Below, piece by piece: positions 1 to 10,304 of a stretch of DNA of 64,000 nt (within the stretch, counting starts at the first letter, position 1; every line of letters begins with the position of its first letter). The notes under the pieces are model-generated. The model made no database searches. It was not told where the DNA came from and was given only the letters and a program-made list of their open reading frames with translations. Origin of the DNA: Grifola frondosa (taxonomy: Eukaryota > Basidiomycota > Agaricomycetes > Polyporales > Grifolaceae). A program made the position numbers and the translations under genes. The DNA lies in the NCBI GenBank assembly GCA_001683735.1, contig LUGG01000013.1:558001-622000 (forward strand). The letters run 5' to 3'.

Positions 1-2512
1 CAGCGATCTTTTCCAGCCAACGCGCTTGCCGGCCCGACAGGTTGCATTGATTCAATAGGTGAGTAAGTCCTTTATGGTCAGTTACCCAGGTGAAGCGGCA
101 GCCGAGTAGGATGTCACGATGACGCATCATGGATTCAACACCGGCAAGCATTTCGATCTCGTGGACCGGGTAGTTCATTTGTGCGGACGACAACTTTGCT
201 GAGTAGAATGCGGCCACGCGACCAGAGCGAAAATCCACCCCCTGCGTCACAACGCCCGCAACACCACCATGTGACCCGTCTGTGACCAGCCAAATACGTG
301 GCGCATCGGCGGAGTAGTCGAGTGGTACGCGATGATGTGCACGGTGAGCATGGACCAGCCGCTTGATATCCTCGAACGCACGCTGATGGGTAAAGTCCCA
401 CTTGAAGCTGGCCTCGGATCCGGTCAGTGCAGTCAGAATGCCCATTGGAATCCGTATGGTCGCAATGTCGTCGGACAGATACCCCACGGAGCCCAGAAAC
501 CCCCGCAAGAGTTCCTTGTTAATCGGCACCTTCCAATTTATCACGGAATCAACCTTGTCCGGGTCCATCTGGATCCCGTGGTCATCAATGATCCGACTGA
601 GGACCTTCATCTCAGAGCACAAAAAGCGAAGCCTTGTGGCACTGAGATAAAGCTTCTCTCGCTTCAGTATGTCTATCACCTGTTTACAGTGCTGGACATG
701 TGCTGACAAGGTATTCGAGTAGATCACAACATCGTCCAGATACACATCCATGAAGGAGCCGATGTAGGGCCCAAAAATATGATTCATTAACGTCTGGTAT
801 GTAGCAACTGCATTACAGTCACCTTGCTGAAGAACCAGACTCACCATATTTCCATCAGGTGTGGTCATTGCCGTCCGCTCAACATGAGCAGGATCAATGT
901 GTATCTGTTCGTACGCATCTTTTCCATCAATCAGAGTCCGGTACGGCTTCCGAGCAAGACGCCGCAAGATTCCTTCCATATCCGGAAGCGGAGAAGTGAC
1001 CTTCAGCATGTTGGCGTTGCGCTCACGCAGGTCACAGACTATGCACAAACGCGGCGGAATTCCCTTGACTCCCGTGCCCAGTTTCGTGAGGAGCAGCATC
1101 GGCGACGTGTTCCGGGCATTTGACATGCGCCAACGCCCAGAATGAAGGTATGCATCACGCTTCTTGATCCACAATGCTCGCAGGGGATCAGGACACTTAG
1201 ACGGCCGCCACAAATAAATCTTCGAGGGATCCTTCAAAGGGATGGTATGGTTGATCTCACGTAGCGGTGGTAAAGGTGAGTCGCTAGCATCCATACAGAT
1301 CGGCGCCGCATACTCACATAGCAGTCGTCTAGCAGCTTCAAGCTGGTCCTCAAAGATGTCCGCGGCATGTGACTCAAGGACGCGAACACGTTTGCCCTCA
1401 ATTGGAAGCATTGTTGCACTTCCAACCACTACAGTTGTAGGATTCAGGCCCAGGACAACCTGATGTTGGAACAAAAAGGGTGTCCCGAGGATCAAATCAT
1501 AGTTGAGTACATTGATTATATCAAAATATCGTTCCTCACGAATACTTTGATACTCTAGCTGCACTTTGCAGCCATAATTGATCTTTGCGCGAGAGCCTTG
1601 CACGGCGAGTTGAACCGGCAAGGCCTTTTCGAGCTCGAACGTCTTAACGCCAAGCTGATGTGCTATTTTTGCAGACATGAAGTCTGACAGCGAGCCGGTG
1701 TCCAGAAGCGTTCGCGCGGGGTGACCATTCACATTGACGACCACAATGACAGGCTCGGGTATCAATCTGTGGAAGTCACGAGCAGCCGCGGCATTGCCCT
1801 GAATAGCCTTCAGCGGCGGTGTATTCGAGGTGCCAACGGCATTTAATTCAACCGCGGTCAGAACCTTTGGTTCAAAGAACAGTCTAGCTAACTCACCCTC
1901 CAGGTCTTCTAGCCCAAAGGTCTTATCACCAAGAATCCGCTGAACCTGACATGCATACCAGTCAGGTAAGTCCATATATACATTTTCCAATATGTGATTT
2001 GGGCAGTTAACACACAATGAAAGATAATTGTCCTGTATGAGGATATAACCCGCATATTGAAAACACGTGAAGTGAACGCCGCGTTCGGGTGACACGGCGT
2101 GTTCAGGATAAGGCACATATTTATTTAGCGTCAGCGCTGCCTCAATGCTGAGCACATCCCCCATGCAGTCTTCAGAGTCAGCATGTGCGAAATCCTCTGG
2201 TGGTAAGCCAAGTTGATTCCGAATTTCGATGCAGAACCACTGAAGCATATTGAACAAAGGGTCATGGAGACATGTCGAGCTCACGAACAGGTCATCGCAG
2301 TCGTAGTCGTGCAAGACAACATACTGCGTCGGCGACACGCAATACACTGTAAAGGACCAGTCCTCTGGAGCATCTAAGCTGTAGGGACCACGGGACTCCA
2401 GCACATGTGCTGCTCGTAAACCGTACAAGTCACCAAGCCAGGTTCGGACTCGCCCTCCGCATCGGGTGATGGGCAGCTCCAGATCAACAGCGCCGTCATC
2501 GTTCACCGATGA
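1..2512 (-). pseudogene. Gypsy1 pol: protease, reverse transcriptase, start of RNase H (partial)
   Basis: One open frame runs from 2512 to the window edge with no stop seen. A linker of about 250 residues comes first. The aspartic protease follows with LLDTGSLSDFM, active-site DTG at about 1689-1704. Reverse transcriptase has CDLRERNANM, a DGKDAYEQIHI motif and the catalytic YLDDVVIYS at about 719-747. RNase H begins with TDGSHGGVAG and continues to LSGRQARWLEK near position 1. The frame is continuous with gag across the nested insertion. No host-type start codon applies, since pol is made as part of Gag-Pol. The visible part looks potentially functional, but integrase lies outside the window. 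Confidence 0.85.
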
Positions 2513-3395
2513 GCGCTGTCGTGCACCAAAATGGATTGGTACTCGAACATGGCAATGTGACCATTGATCAGCACATCTCAAGTCTGGCACCACTAGCATC
2601 TCATACTCATTAGGAAAGGATGTCAATATTCCAGTAATCCTACAAAAGAAGTACTACACAGAATCAGATCTATACTACTTCTTCAGGCCCAAAAGAAATC
2701 CTCATCCTCCCTAAATATAGTAGTCAAGAGATGGGATGTACCAAGGCACCGAATCACATAAAGGCGTTTGCGATATAATCGTGGAAACCGAGTATGGAAA
2801 CGTCGCAGATTGAATAATGTGCGGAGAGGGACATGGTCATCATTAGTAATGCGCCGAAGAAGTTGCTCGAGATAGCTCTCCCCGAGATAGAGAATGAACG
2901 GTCAGGATAACCGATATGTACCGAACGGCCATCACTCCGAAGTCGTCCCAGTACTCGAATATCATGACGAATCTGCCTAGCCCCGATGTCGAGTGCATCA
3001 GCAACAGCCCGAGAATGAACGATGAAGTCGTAGCGAGTTTCAGCAGAGAGTTCAAAGAAGGACACTATATCAATCGAAATGGCTAATCAGTAGCTTGCTC
3101 AATTAGTTACAATGAGCAAACTACGCAGGCAACTGACTGTTGGAATAAACGTATTGTGATACGAATCAAATCTATTCCAACTATAAAGTCAACAAGATTT
3201 CATTGATATACTTATCACCAATAATCCTATAACATACCTATTGTAAACACAATTGGCAATGTTAGGTGACAGCGAAGTTAAGTGCTAGTTACTTATCAAA
3301 AGGATTACGCAGTGTCAACCATATTGAGAATATGTCACGTGTTATGACCTATATCCATTAATTTCGAGCAACAAGGCTATGTACGAATATGGTCA

Positions 3396-3794
3396 ATGTC
3401 GATTACATTTCGTCATTATATCCTCATTTATTTCGTCCACTGTCAGTTACTCCCAACTTTCGTCATGATTCCAAGCAGTTCTCTATATGAACACCCTCTC
3501 TCTCAAAGTGTCACTTATGAAGACACTAACGCATTAGAAGAGGAGACTATAGCAGAAGAAAGTGAGAAATCAGAAGAGCATATCGATGAAGAATTAGAAG
3601 ATGGCCTTTACGCTCCCCCACCCAAGCCGGTAATACAAAGACCTGCAGGAAAGAGAGCATGGCAGAAAAGGAGTTATCAGATTGGTCAGAAGATAGGATG
3701 GAAACCACATCATCGAGACAGCATACCCTTGCGAGTTTCCATGATGAAGAAAATAATGATAAAGAAGCAAGCTGCAAAAGAAAGTGCAGGATAA
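3396..3794 (+). CDS. Small ORF in the 2.79 kb element (unknown)
   Basis: A 132-codon frame with an acidic middle (about residues 45-70, Glu/Asp-rich) and a basic C-terminal third (Lys/Arg-rich, ending KKIMIKKQAAKESAG). Alternative starts are the ATG at 3396 and the ATG at 3465; the latter drops a hydrophobic leader. Copy 2 keeps almost the same sequence but loses two bases near 21548, which breaks the frame. I recognise no domain. The frame precedes the TATA box, so the promoter at 4370 would not transcribe it. It may be a leftover of an internal region or chance open sequence, so expression is doubtful. Confidence 0.3.
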   Translation: MSITFRHYILIYFVHCQLLPTFVMIPSSSLYEHPLSQSVTYEDTNALEEETIAEESEKSEEHIDEELEDGLYAPPPKPVIQRPAGKRAWQKRSYQIGQKIGWKPHHRDSIPLRVSMMKKIMIKKQAAKESAG

Positions 3795-3967
3795 TTAGGG
3801 ACACATCTATGCTATGCAAAGACTTATCCCATTCCTCTCTATTTGCACACATTTGTCATTACTCAGCACATTTCACCAAATCCATATCATATAATCTGGA
3901 TTGGATCAGCAAATGGACACTGTGGCAACTGTGACATGGACAAATAGACCTGTGGCTTCATATTCAT

Positions 3968-4127
3968 GAACATTCCGGAATAGCCTAGCAGAGAAGAAGT
4001 TTCTGGAACTTTCCAGAAGATTACAGTCTTCAAAAGAAGGACTTTAATCGAAATTTCTACTTCAGAATGTCCTGGAATAATCCAGAAGCTCAAGGAAATT
4101 TCCAGAATATTCTGACAGATTCCAGAA
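3968..4127 (+). promoter_or_regulatory. Heat-shock-element arrays, copy 1
   Basis: The HSF-binding pattern is GAA and TTC alternating every five bases. Three arrays fit it without a gap: GAA/TTC/GAA at 3968, 3973, 3978; five units GAA/TTC/GAA/TTC/GAA at 3996, 4001, 4006, 4011, 4016; four units at 4095, 4100, 4105, 4110, followed in phase by TTC 4120 and GAA 4125. Several looser matches lie between them. All sit about 240-400 bases upstream of the TATA box at 4370, a typical enhancer distance. HSF binding is an inference from the motif. Confidence 0.65.
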
Positions 4128-4369
4128 TAACATAGGATCATGGAGAACATCCTAGGAACTTATAGAACCTGGGAGAATTGTCCAGAAGGAGACAGAACTG
4201 TGCAGAAAGTACTAGCAGGTTAGAGATGCTTCCAGCAACTTCCAAAAGCCATTCGTCAGCAGGAAAATTGGTGGATTGGTAAGCATTGGGAGTGGATTGG
4301 TAAGCAAGAAGGGGATTAGTCAGCCATAGAATAGAATAGAATAGAATAGAATGGAAGGATTCAGGAGGG

Positions 4370-4377
4370 TATATAAG
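4370..4377 (+). promoter_or_regulatory. TATA box of the 2.79 kb element, copy 1
   Basis: TATATAAG on the plus strand, downstream of the heat-shock-element arrays and of an AGAAT repeat tract. A CT-rich stretch (about 4418-4460) follows, typical of fungal transcription starts. It would drive transcription to the right. The same arrangement is kept at about 22334-22341 in copy 2. Confidence 0.55.
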
Positions 4378-4524
4378 GGTGAGCGAAAAATCGCCGTAAT
4401 CATTCGAATATATTCTTCCCCCCCCAGATTCCTCCCTCAGTAGCACTCCCTCACAATTTATATTCTTTCTCTTAACTTGAGGCACATCAGAAGTATTGCC
4501 TAGGCCCATCTGCTTACTAAGTAT

Positions 4525-4816
4525 TGACCTGGATTGTTAACTTGCCAAAGCAAGAGACTTTGGAAGTGCAAGTTCAGGCAAAAGGTTGAAGATTGTCAAG
4601 ACCTTTGTTAGGACAGAGTTCTGTCGCAAAGGAAGTTACCTAAATTGTCAACTGTCCAGACAAGAGATTCTGGAAGCACAAGGTTAGGAAAAGAAGATCA
4701 GAAGTTACTGACCTAGATTGTTAGCTTGCCAAAGCAAGAGACTTTGGGAGCGCAAGTTTAGGCAGATTAGTTGTCAGACCTTTGTTAGGACAGAAGCCCT
4801 GTCGCAAAGGCACTAG
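4525..4816 (+). repeat. Imperfect tandem repeat in copy 1
   Basis: A unit beginning GACCTGGATTGTTAACTTGCC near 4526 recurs 184 bases later near 4710 as GACCTAGATTGTTAGCTTGCC. A shorter, more diverged unit lies between them near 4636. Each contains the phrase AAGCAAGAGACTTTGG or a variant. The copies are imperfect, so this is an older duplication within the presumed transcribed part of the element. Copy 2 shares it at about 22490-22780. Confidence 0.6.
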
Positions 4817-5310
4817 GTGAGCAGTGTTAAGAAAGAGTTTGTTATTGTTTGGATAGTTGTCCTGTGAGTGGATTGAGGAGTATAAGTCTCTGGAAAGAAG
4901 TCCAGGAGCATTTCCCCATTCACCAGGCGGAATTCGTCGTAGTAGCAAAGTACTGCACCAAGGCAGTGACTTTGTAGGAAGTTTGTAGTGTACTGACAGA
5001 GCAAGCTATTTAAGTCAAGCCTTGCTATTGTTTCTAGTCCCCATAGGTATATTTTAGTAATCGAACACCGTAGAACGAAACCACAGAGCATTGTGATCCT
5101 TGTGAAAAGTAGAAAGTACGCTTTCACAACCGAACTCGACTGAGCCTCTGTCCGGAAAAGTAGGAAACCCCGTCAAGCTTGGTGCACCCGTCATTTCTAG
5201 GAAATAACCCCTCGCTATAAAACAAATATTACTCTCGTCAGATAGTCTTTTGATTGTTTGGTAAAAGTAGTGGTTGTTTAATACCGATCGCTGGAAATAC
5301 ACGACAGCGC

Positions 5311-7514
5311 GACGGTGCTGAGTCAGGCATCACGATAACTTCGTCAGGACTCAAGGGGGTGGGGGTCTCAAGCCTGGGTGAGTCCTCGCAGTCCTCTGCC
5401 ATCCAAGGCTGACTGTCCCATCTTTTCTCAAAGTCCGGACACTCCCCGAAGTCGCTCGAGCGTGACGACAGGTCGTCGTCCGTGACGCTTCGCAGCGCGG
5501 GCATATCAGCATACGGATCCCACGCTTCCAGCCCAGTGTCTCCCTCTACCAGACCAGATGAGGAGTTTATGGAAGAAGGTGAGTCAAGAACATTTCCTAA
5601 TTCAATATTATTGAATTCTACTTCTTCTATGGTGGCTGTGGATTCTGCCAGGCCGCGCAGACGTTCTGCGTCATCGAATGCGACGTCCATGTTGAACGTC
5701 GACAGACTGGGAGCGCGACCACGATTCTCAGACTTCACGGTGCGTGCTGATGGGCAGTTACGTGACAGATGACCCATTTCTTTACAGATGAAGCATTTGC
5801 CAGCTGCAAGCAGCTCAGCGCGCTCCTTATCTGACATGCGGGGCTTGCTGGAAACATTCAGACTGCTAGAAGTCACCGCGGATGATCGAGATTGGGAAGG
5901 GGGATTCCCCGATGGTATGTTCGTCTGTTTCTGACCAAAGCGCTGTCCATACTGACCTTTCCGCTGTTGGAAATTCCGACGCTTGGCATCGCCGGACAGA
6001 TTCTGCGCTCACGACGAGCCGTCAGGCGGAGAAGCCGTGTGCGGTCCCGAAGCATCTTGGCCACCCCGAGACGATTTCTTCTCCACACCATCAATTGCCT
6101 TCCGAGCAATCTCCGCAATCTCTGCGGCCTCCTGCACCTGTTCCCAGGTGGCTGTAGCTGGATTAAGGTGCGCTCTCCAGAGCTCACCCTGGATCCAACC
6201 CTTCAGGCCAAACCACAGTTTATTCACCTTCATTTCCACAGGCATTTCACCGACCATCAAGAACAATCCTTTCAGGTCAAATACGAATTCATGTACGGTA
6301 CGATTACCTTGTTCCGCATGTTCTAATTTCTCCCTCATTTTCTGACGAAAATCGACAGGGAAACAGAAGTTGAATAGCTCAACAAACAATCGATGCAGTG
6401 TCCAAGAGCTTGGGTCGTCGGACACGGAGCTGACATAGAAGTCGTACGCCTTGCCGTTCAAGAAGTATGATACCGCATTCACCTGGCGTCGAGGCTTAAT
6501 ATGGTATCCCTCGACATAGGCCGAACATTCCTGTATAAACTTATGGAATGTTTGGACGTCTACAGCGCCGCCATACGACTTTGGGTCTCGGGGCTTCAAG
6601 ACAGGTCCCTTTGACCGTGAACGACGCCGCGAATGGCTCCTTCGCCCCCGGTGTCGAGAGTGGTGAAGGCGACGGCGGCGGCGTCGGCGCCTCCTATCCT
6701 TACGGGTACCAGCTGAACTGGCCGAATCAGAGCTGGAGGAGCTTGGACTCGAGGGATCAGACGGTGAGTTGCTCTCATCGCCTGAGTTCGACGAAGACAC
6801 TGATGAGAGGGTGTCCATGCCCGAGCCGCCTCGTTGAAGGCGTCCAAGATTCTTGAATGCCTTCGCGAGACAGCTACTGGGTTCAAGTTGAGTGGCTGGC
6901 CGCAGAGCATCATTCGCGGTCTTCCCAGTCCTCACCTCCCTCACAGCGCGTGTCCGTCTAATAGCTTTGCCCACTAGCGCATCAGCCGGCGTAGGACGAG
7001 AAGTTGCCGGCGCAACTGAAGCAACAGTCCGAGCGGCAGCCCGGTTGGTGGGTGAGTCAGTGACCTTCTCGGATGACTTCTCCAGATGCTGACCAGCTAG
7101 CGTAGGGGCCTCGGATGACGCGCGCGAACTTGATAGCCTTAGACATGATATCTCGGCCTCGAGTTTCGCAACCTTGTTCAAGCAGCGCCGCCTCCCGCTG
7201 ATGGCCACGCAAGTCTTGCATTGCAGGCGAATCCTCGTGGGAAGTGTCCGAGGTGACGGAGACAGCTCCGTCGAGTCGTTCTCGGCTGAAGCCTCTCTCC
7301 ACTGTTCAAGTCGGTCTTGTGGTCCAGCAGCACTCAGCTGCTGAATATATTTCTTATTCAACTTCTGTCGGGAAGCATACCCCTCCAGTTCACGACGTTG
7401 TGCATCAGGGTTGAGTTCTCGTGGGTCTATACCCACGTTACCCCAGTTCAGAGGGTCTACGGTCTTACCCTTGTCCTTCGAGGGACCCTCTCCACGAGAG
7501 GACGTATCACTCAC
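5311..7514 (-). pseudogene. Gypsy1 gag: capsid and zinc-knuckle region, one in-frame TGA
   Basis: The frame runs from 7514 and is open for about 500 codons to a TGA at 6009-6011. It then continues in the same frame (AQNLSGDAKRRNFQQ) to the nested insertion at 5310. After a Ser-rich and an Arg/His-rich stretch comes a retrotransposon-gag capsid region (FHKFIQECSAYVEGY, later GLKGWIQGELWRAH). Past the stop lies a CCHC knuckle, CFICKEMGHLSRNC, at about 5750-5800, used to bind RNA. An acidic linker leads into pol. The TGA is compatible with CGA to TGA by cytosine deamination. GTG is unlikely to be a true start, because the frame probably joined the upstream gag frame. Confidence 0.75.
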
Positions 7515-8071
7515 AGGGCTAGGGCTCGCGCCACACGTTTGACGGCGAGCGACGGCTGACCCGTACTGACGGACTCAACAGCTCGGGTTCGTCTCAAGTG
7601 AGGAGGGACATCGCAGCCGACCTCGCGAATGGGAGAGTCCCAACTTTTGCTGCGGCGGTGGCATCTAACAGGAGTCCACGGGCCTCCGCCGTCGTCGAGT
7701 TCTTCATCCTTGATGGCTTGTTCGACGGCAGACTCCTCCACAACATCATCAGGATTAGAAGCAAATATATTGCTGGTTGGACTCCCCACAGGAGTCGTAG
7801 AAGCCATCGGAGCGCTAGGCTCCGGACTGGCCTCCTCGATGGTGGTTAAACCGACCGAGGGACTTCTCAGAGTGACTGCCCGGCTGTACAACAGCCCCGG
7901 TTTCACTCTGGCTCTCTCACTCTCGGAGTCTGACAGTGGCGTCAGTCCGCTATCAAGTGATGCGTCAGTATTCGGGGTGCTAGTGAGTTGGAACTCACCT
8001 GGAATCGACATGGGTGCGAGTGGAGCTGCAGCTGCTCGAACCTTTCCCGAGCGAAGGTTATATCTAGGCAT
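7511..8071 (-). CDS. Gypsy1 gag, N-terminal reading frame
   Basis: This 186-residue frame starts with MPRYNLRSGKV at the ATG at 8069-8071. It is low complexity, rich in Ser, Pro, Thr and acidic residues, and has no recognisable domain. It ends in TGA at 7511-7513. The next gag frame opens at 7514 with GTG, so the two frames share the four bases GTGA. The natural reading is one long gag frame broken by a small indel; a programmed frameshift cannot be excluded. It would encode the N-terminal part of the structural Gag polyprotein that packages element RNA into particles. Confidence 0.6.
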   Translation of the reverse strand: MPRYNLRSGKVRAAAAPLAPMSIPGEFQLTSTPNTDASLDSGLTPLSDSESERARVKPGLLYSRAVTLRSPSVGLTTIEEASPEPSAPMASTTPVGSPTSNIFASNPDDVVEESAVEQAIKDEELDDGGGPWTPVRCHRRSKSWDSPIREVGCDVPPHLRRTRAVESVSTGQPSLAVKRVARALAL

Positions 8072-8250
8072 AGTTCAAGGTGTTGATGTAGAGTGAGACA
8101 AGAATTCAAAGTAGAAGCAGGTAGTTCTAGTTGCCAGAAGGTCAGAAGGCCCAAGATGATCAGTCTCGAGAGAATCCTAGACGCAGCGAGCAAGTTATAA
8201 GGAGTAGGTTGAAAGCCGAAAGTAGAGTAGCCGTGAGACTGTCAAAAAGA

Positions 8251-8545
8251 TGTGACGCTCGCGATCCTAAAGTGGAAACGGTGGCAACACAAGAGATAAC
8301 GAAACTTAGAGCGCACGGCAGGAGACAGTTGTACGGGCTGCTTTTCTATTCCGTGTAAGCTAGAGTACCGTACTACACAGTAGCAGCTTTTATAGTCAGA
8401 GAGAAGCCGAAAACGGCAAGGAAATTTGTAAGTCTATGAGTCAGAGTGGGGATTTCGGAAAGTAGGAGGGAATTAGGTAATAAGACAGAAGACGAAAAAG
8501 GAACTTCTAGTAACACACAGTCACGCACAAAACCAAACCGTCACA
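8251..8545 (-). repeat. Probable 5' LTR of Gypsy1
   Basis: On the minus strand the segment begins TGTGACGG at 8545 and ends GCGTCACA at 8251, giving the inverted TGTGAC/GTCACA ends usual for LTRs. A minus-strand TATA box (CTATAAAAG, about 8386-8395) lies inside, as expected for the LTR promoter. Glyoxal oxidase homology begins just outside at 8546. The partner LTR is off the window, so the limits cannot be checked by comparing LTRs. No convincing tRNA primer-binding site was found on the gag side. Confidence 0.55.
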
Positions 8546-8985
8546 AGAGGTCACGGGCATCTCCGACCGCAAAGGGAAGAACTCCCAGGTCGGGTTGTTC
8601 TGCAACGTATCATTCACGAACCCTTCCCCGTCGTACCGGCCGATCTGCGAGGCGACGTTAGCGGTGGCGTGCTTGGGTGAGAGGAGGGAAAGGATGCATG
8701 ATGGTCACGTCTTCCAAGGTTTCGCTGGAATGGCATAGTAAGTGGGGCTTTAATCGATAAATACCATTGATAGTCTACACAGTACTTAGGACACCATCTC
8801 CGGGAGCTTATGTCGGTCGTTGGCGTCCAATCACAGGATGACTCGTTGCACAGATCGAGCAAACTGGAAATGTGCCTCCGGTAAGTATGATGACCACCCA
8901 AACATGAGGGTGTAGTTGCCGTAATGGGTTCGAAGAAAAGTTAAGCTCGACCAATACGATACTAGGATGAGACCGGAGATGCACG
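8546..8985 (-). pseudogene. Glyoxal oxidase paralogue fragment (broken)
   Basis: This segment aligns by eye with exons 4/5 to 7 of the glyoxal oxidase gene at 50092-52760, introns included. Recognisable pieces are EGFVNDTLQNNPTWEF (8575-8640), a degraded exon 6 (8705-8735) and CNESSCDWTPTTDISSRRW (about 8795-8865). The exon 6 donor is lost and six bases are missing. The RWYP motif, whose Tyr forms the Cys-Tyr cofactor in this enzyme family, reads RWCP. Homology stops at 8546, where the Gypsy1 LTR begins, and fades right of about 8985. It lies on the same strand as the nearly intact gene about 42 kb away, so a duplicated gene was destroyed by insertion and drift. Confidence 0.8.
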
Positions 8986-9789
8986 CTCGAAGAACCCCCC
9001 AATGGACCACTTCCCCGCGTCGACCTGTCTCATCCGATCCTCGCCACCGCACGAATGATGCTTCGCTGCCCGATATTGGTTGGCATCCACGGTTTCCGCA
9101 CGCGCGCATTTTACGCTATGCACTTGCGGCTCTGGAAGACGATCACTAGGAGTCTATGCTGCACGACGCACGCGCCGCGTTGGAGGCGGTATCAGTGCGC
9201 AGCTGCACTGCTCGAATTAAACCCGTGTACACTCTGTCCACACGACGAATGCGCACACAATGAACACAGAGCCGCAGACTACACAGGACTTGGCATATGC
9301 CACCTTACAGCGCGAAGACTGCATCCGTGCCAAGCGCCACGCGGGACGCGTCAAATGCATCCAGAGCACACGGTACATCTCGCAGCGAGTCCTTTGAATT
9401 AGTCATCCATTCTTCTATCTGCTTTATCTACCCATCGTACAACACATCTCGAGAACATGCCCCCCTTCCCCAACCATGTCATCAGGAAAAGTTTCCAGAC
9501 ACCTGTAGAACTATGTAGGCTATATAGAGTTGGTTGCAGGTGTTGCCACTTCATGGAAATGGTGTGCTCTGTAGCAGTCCCTACATCCTCTGTAGCACTC
9601 TGTAGCTTAGCACAGCCATTATGTTTGGCAATAGAATGTATGGTAGGCAATGTGGTCTACCCACTCTACTCAACTATGTAGTACAATATACCTTTGCATG
9701 TCCATATGTTGCCAGAACATCATCCATGGTCACCCACACATATTCACCATCAAGCCACCACAATCAATTTATTCATGAACTACATACAT
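8986..9789. other. Stretch without a recognised gene
   Basis: The left half is GC-rich and CpG-rich, like host genic DNA, and may hold badly decayed 5' glyoxal oxidase sequence. The right half becomes AT-rich. Short open frames are present on both strands, but none shows a motif, splice pattern or similarity to other parts of the window. Confidence 0.4.
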
Positions 9790-10165
9790 ATTTCACATGA
9801 GTCTGACTAGTCAGTCTCACCATAGAGTTTCAGTTGGACAGGTGCATCTGTCTCATTAATTATATAATCAATGATTAAAAATGCAACAAGGAGGACTTGA
9901 ACCCATGACTTCCCACAACATGCAAGTGTAACACATTCATGCAACTAACCACTACACTACAAAGGTTTTATATACTTATAATATTCATCAAATTTATAAC
10001 ATCTATATTCATCATGCCACTCCAAGATGTTCTGCTGAATATCTCCTTCAAATATTCATCAACTCTCTTCATTTCTTCACTTTCTTGATCACATATATTT
10101 TTTGTTGAGCAAAATATCTTATGAAAAGTATATCATTTTTGAAGACTGATGGATGTAGGCTCAGC
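9790..10165 (-). repeat. tRNA-derived dispersed repeat (SINE-like), copy A
   Basis: On the minus strand a tRNA-like head lies at 9879-9966. It holds GTAGTGTAGTGGTTAGTTGC, like a tRNA D-arm/A-box, and GGGTTCAAGTCC, a perfect B-box core. Acceptor ends do not pair, so it is not a functional tRNA gene; the loop is loosely tRNA-Val-like. About 400 bases including the flanks match copy B at 19080-19480 in the opposite orientation. The A and B boxes imply RNA polymerase III transcription, as in SINEs. Confidence 0.6.
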
Positions 10166-10304
10166 CACACTGCATTTTCTTCCCCCTGCTCCTCCATTAA
10201 GTCTGCATGGATTATCTTCACCAGAACCTTGCACTAGTATTATCATGTTACCCTAATATGCTAGCAGCCAGCATTGTAATGTCGTCTAATATAATAGGTC
10301 CTGC

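Larger units (their letters stand above)
2517..5306 (+). mobile_element. 2.79 kb LTR-like element, copy 1 (nested in Gypsy1)
   Basis: The ends are TGTCGTG (2517) and CACGACA (5306), inverted repeats of the LTR form 5'-TG...CA-3'. The 4-base duplication GCGC flanks it at 2513-2516 and 5307-5310. A second copy of nearly the same length (2789 bases) lies at 20482-23270. Inside are a conserved 132-codon frame (3396-3794), heat-shock-element arrays (3968-4127), an AGAAT pentamer tract (about 4325-4352), a TATA box (4370-4377) and partial tandem repeats (4525-4816). It has no second LTR and no gag or pol, so it is either a very long solo LTR or a non-autonomous LTR element. It does not match any named family that I recognise. 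Confidence 0.75.
1..8545 (-). mobile_element. Gypsy1: truncated Ty3/gypsy retrotransposon, minus strand
   Basis: Read right to left, the element has a probable 5' LTR (8251-8545), a gag region with a CCHC zinc knuckle, and a pol region with protease, reverse transcriptase and the start of RNase H. The left window edge cuts it, so integrase and the 3' LTR are not visible. A 2.79 kb element interrupts it at 2517-5306. Taking out that insert and one 4-base target duplication brings gag and pol back into a single reading frame. Decay is otherwise light: one in-frame TGA at 6009-6011 and one frame change at 7511-7514. It lies inside a glyoxal oxidase paralogue, whose remnant starts at 8546. Gene order and motifs are seen directly; the LTR limits are inferred. 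Confidence 0.85.

Noticed and set aside
3547..3852. Minus-strand frame in the 2.79 kb element
   Set aside because: It is antisense to the plus-strand frame at 3396-3794 and has no independent support.
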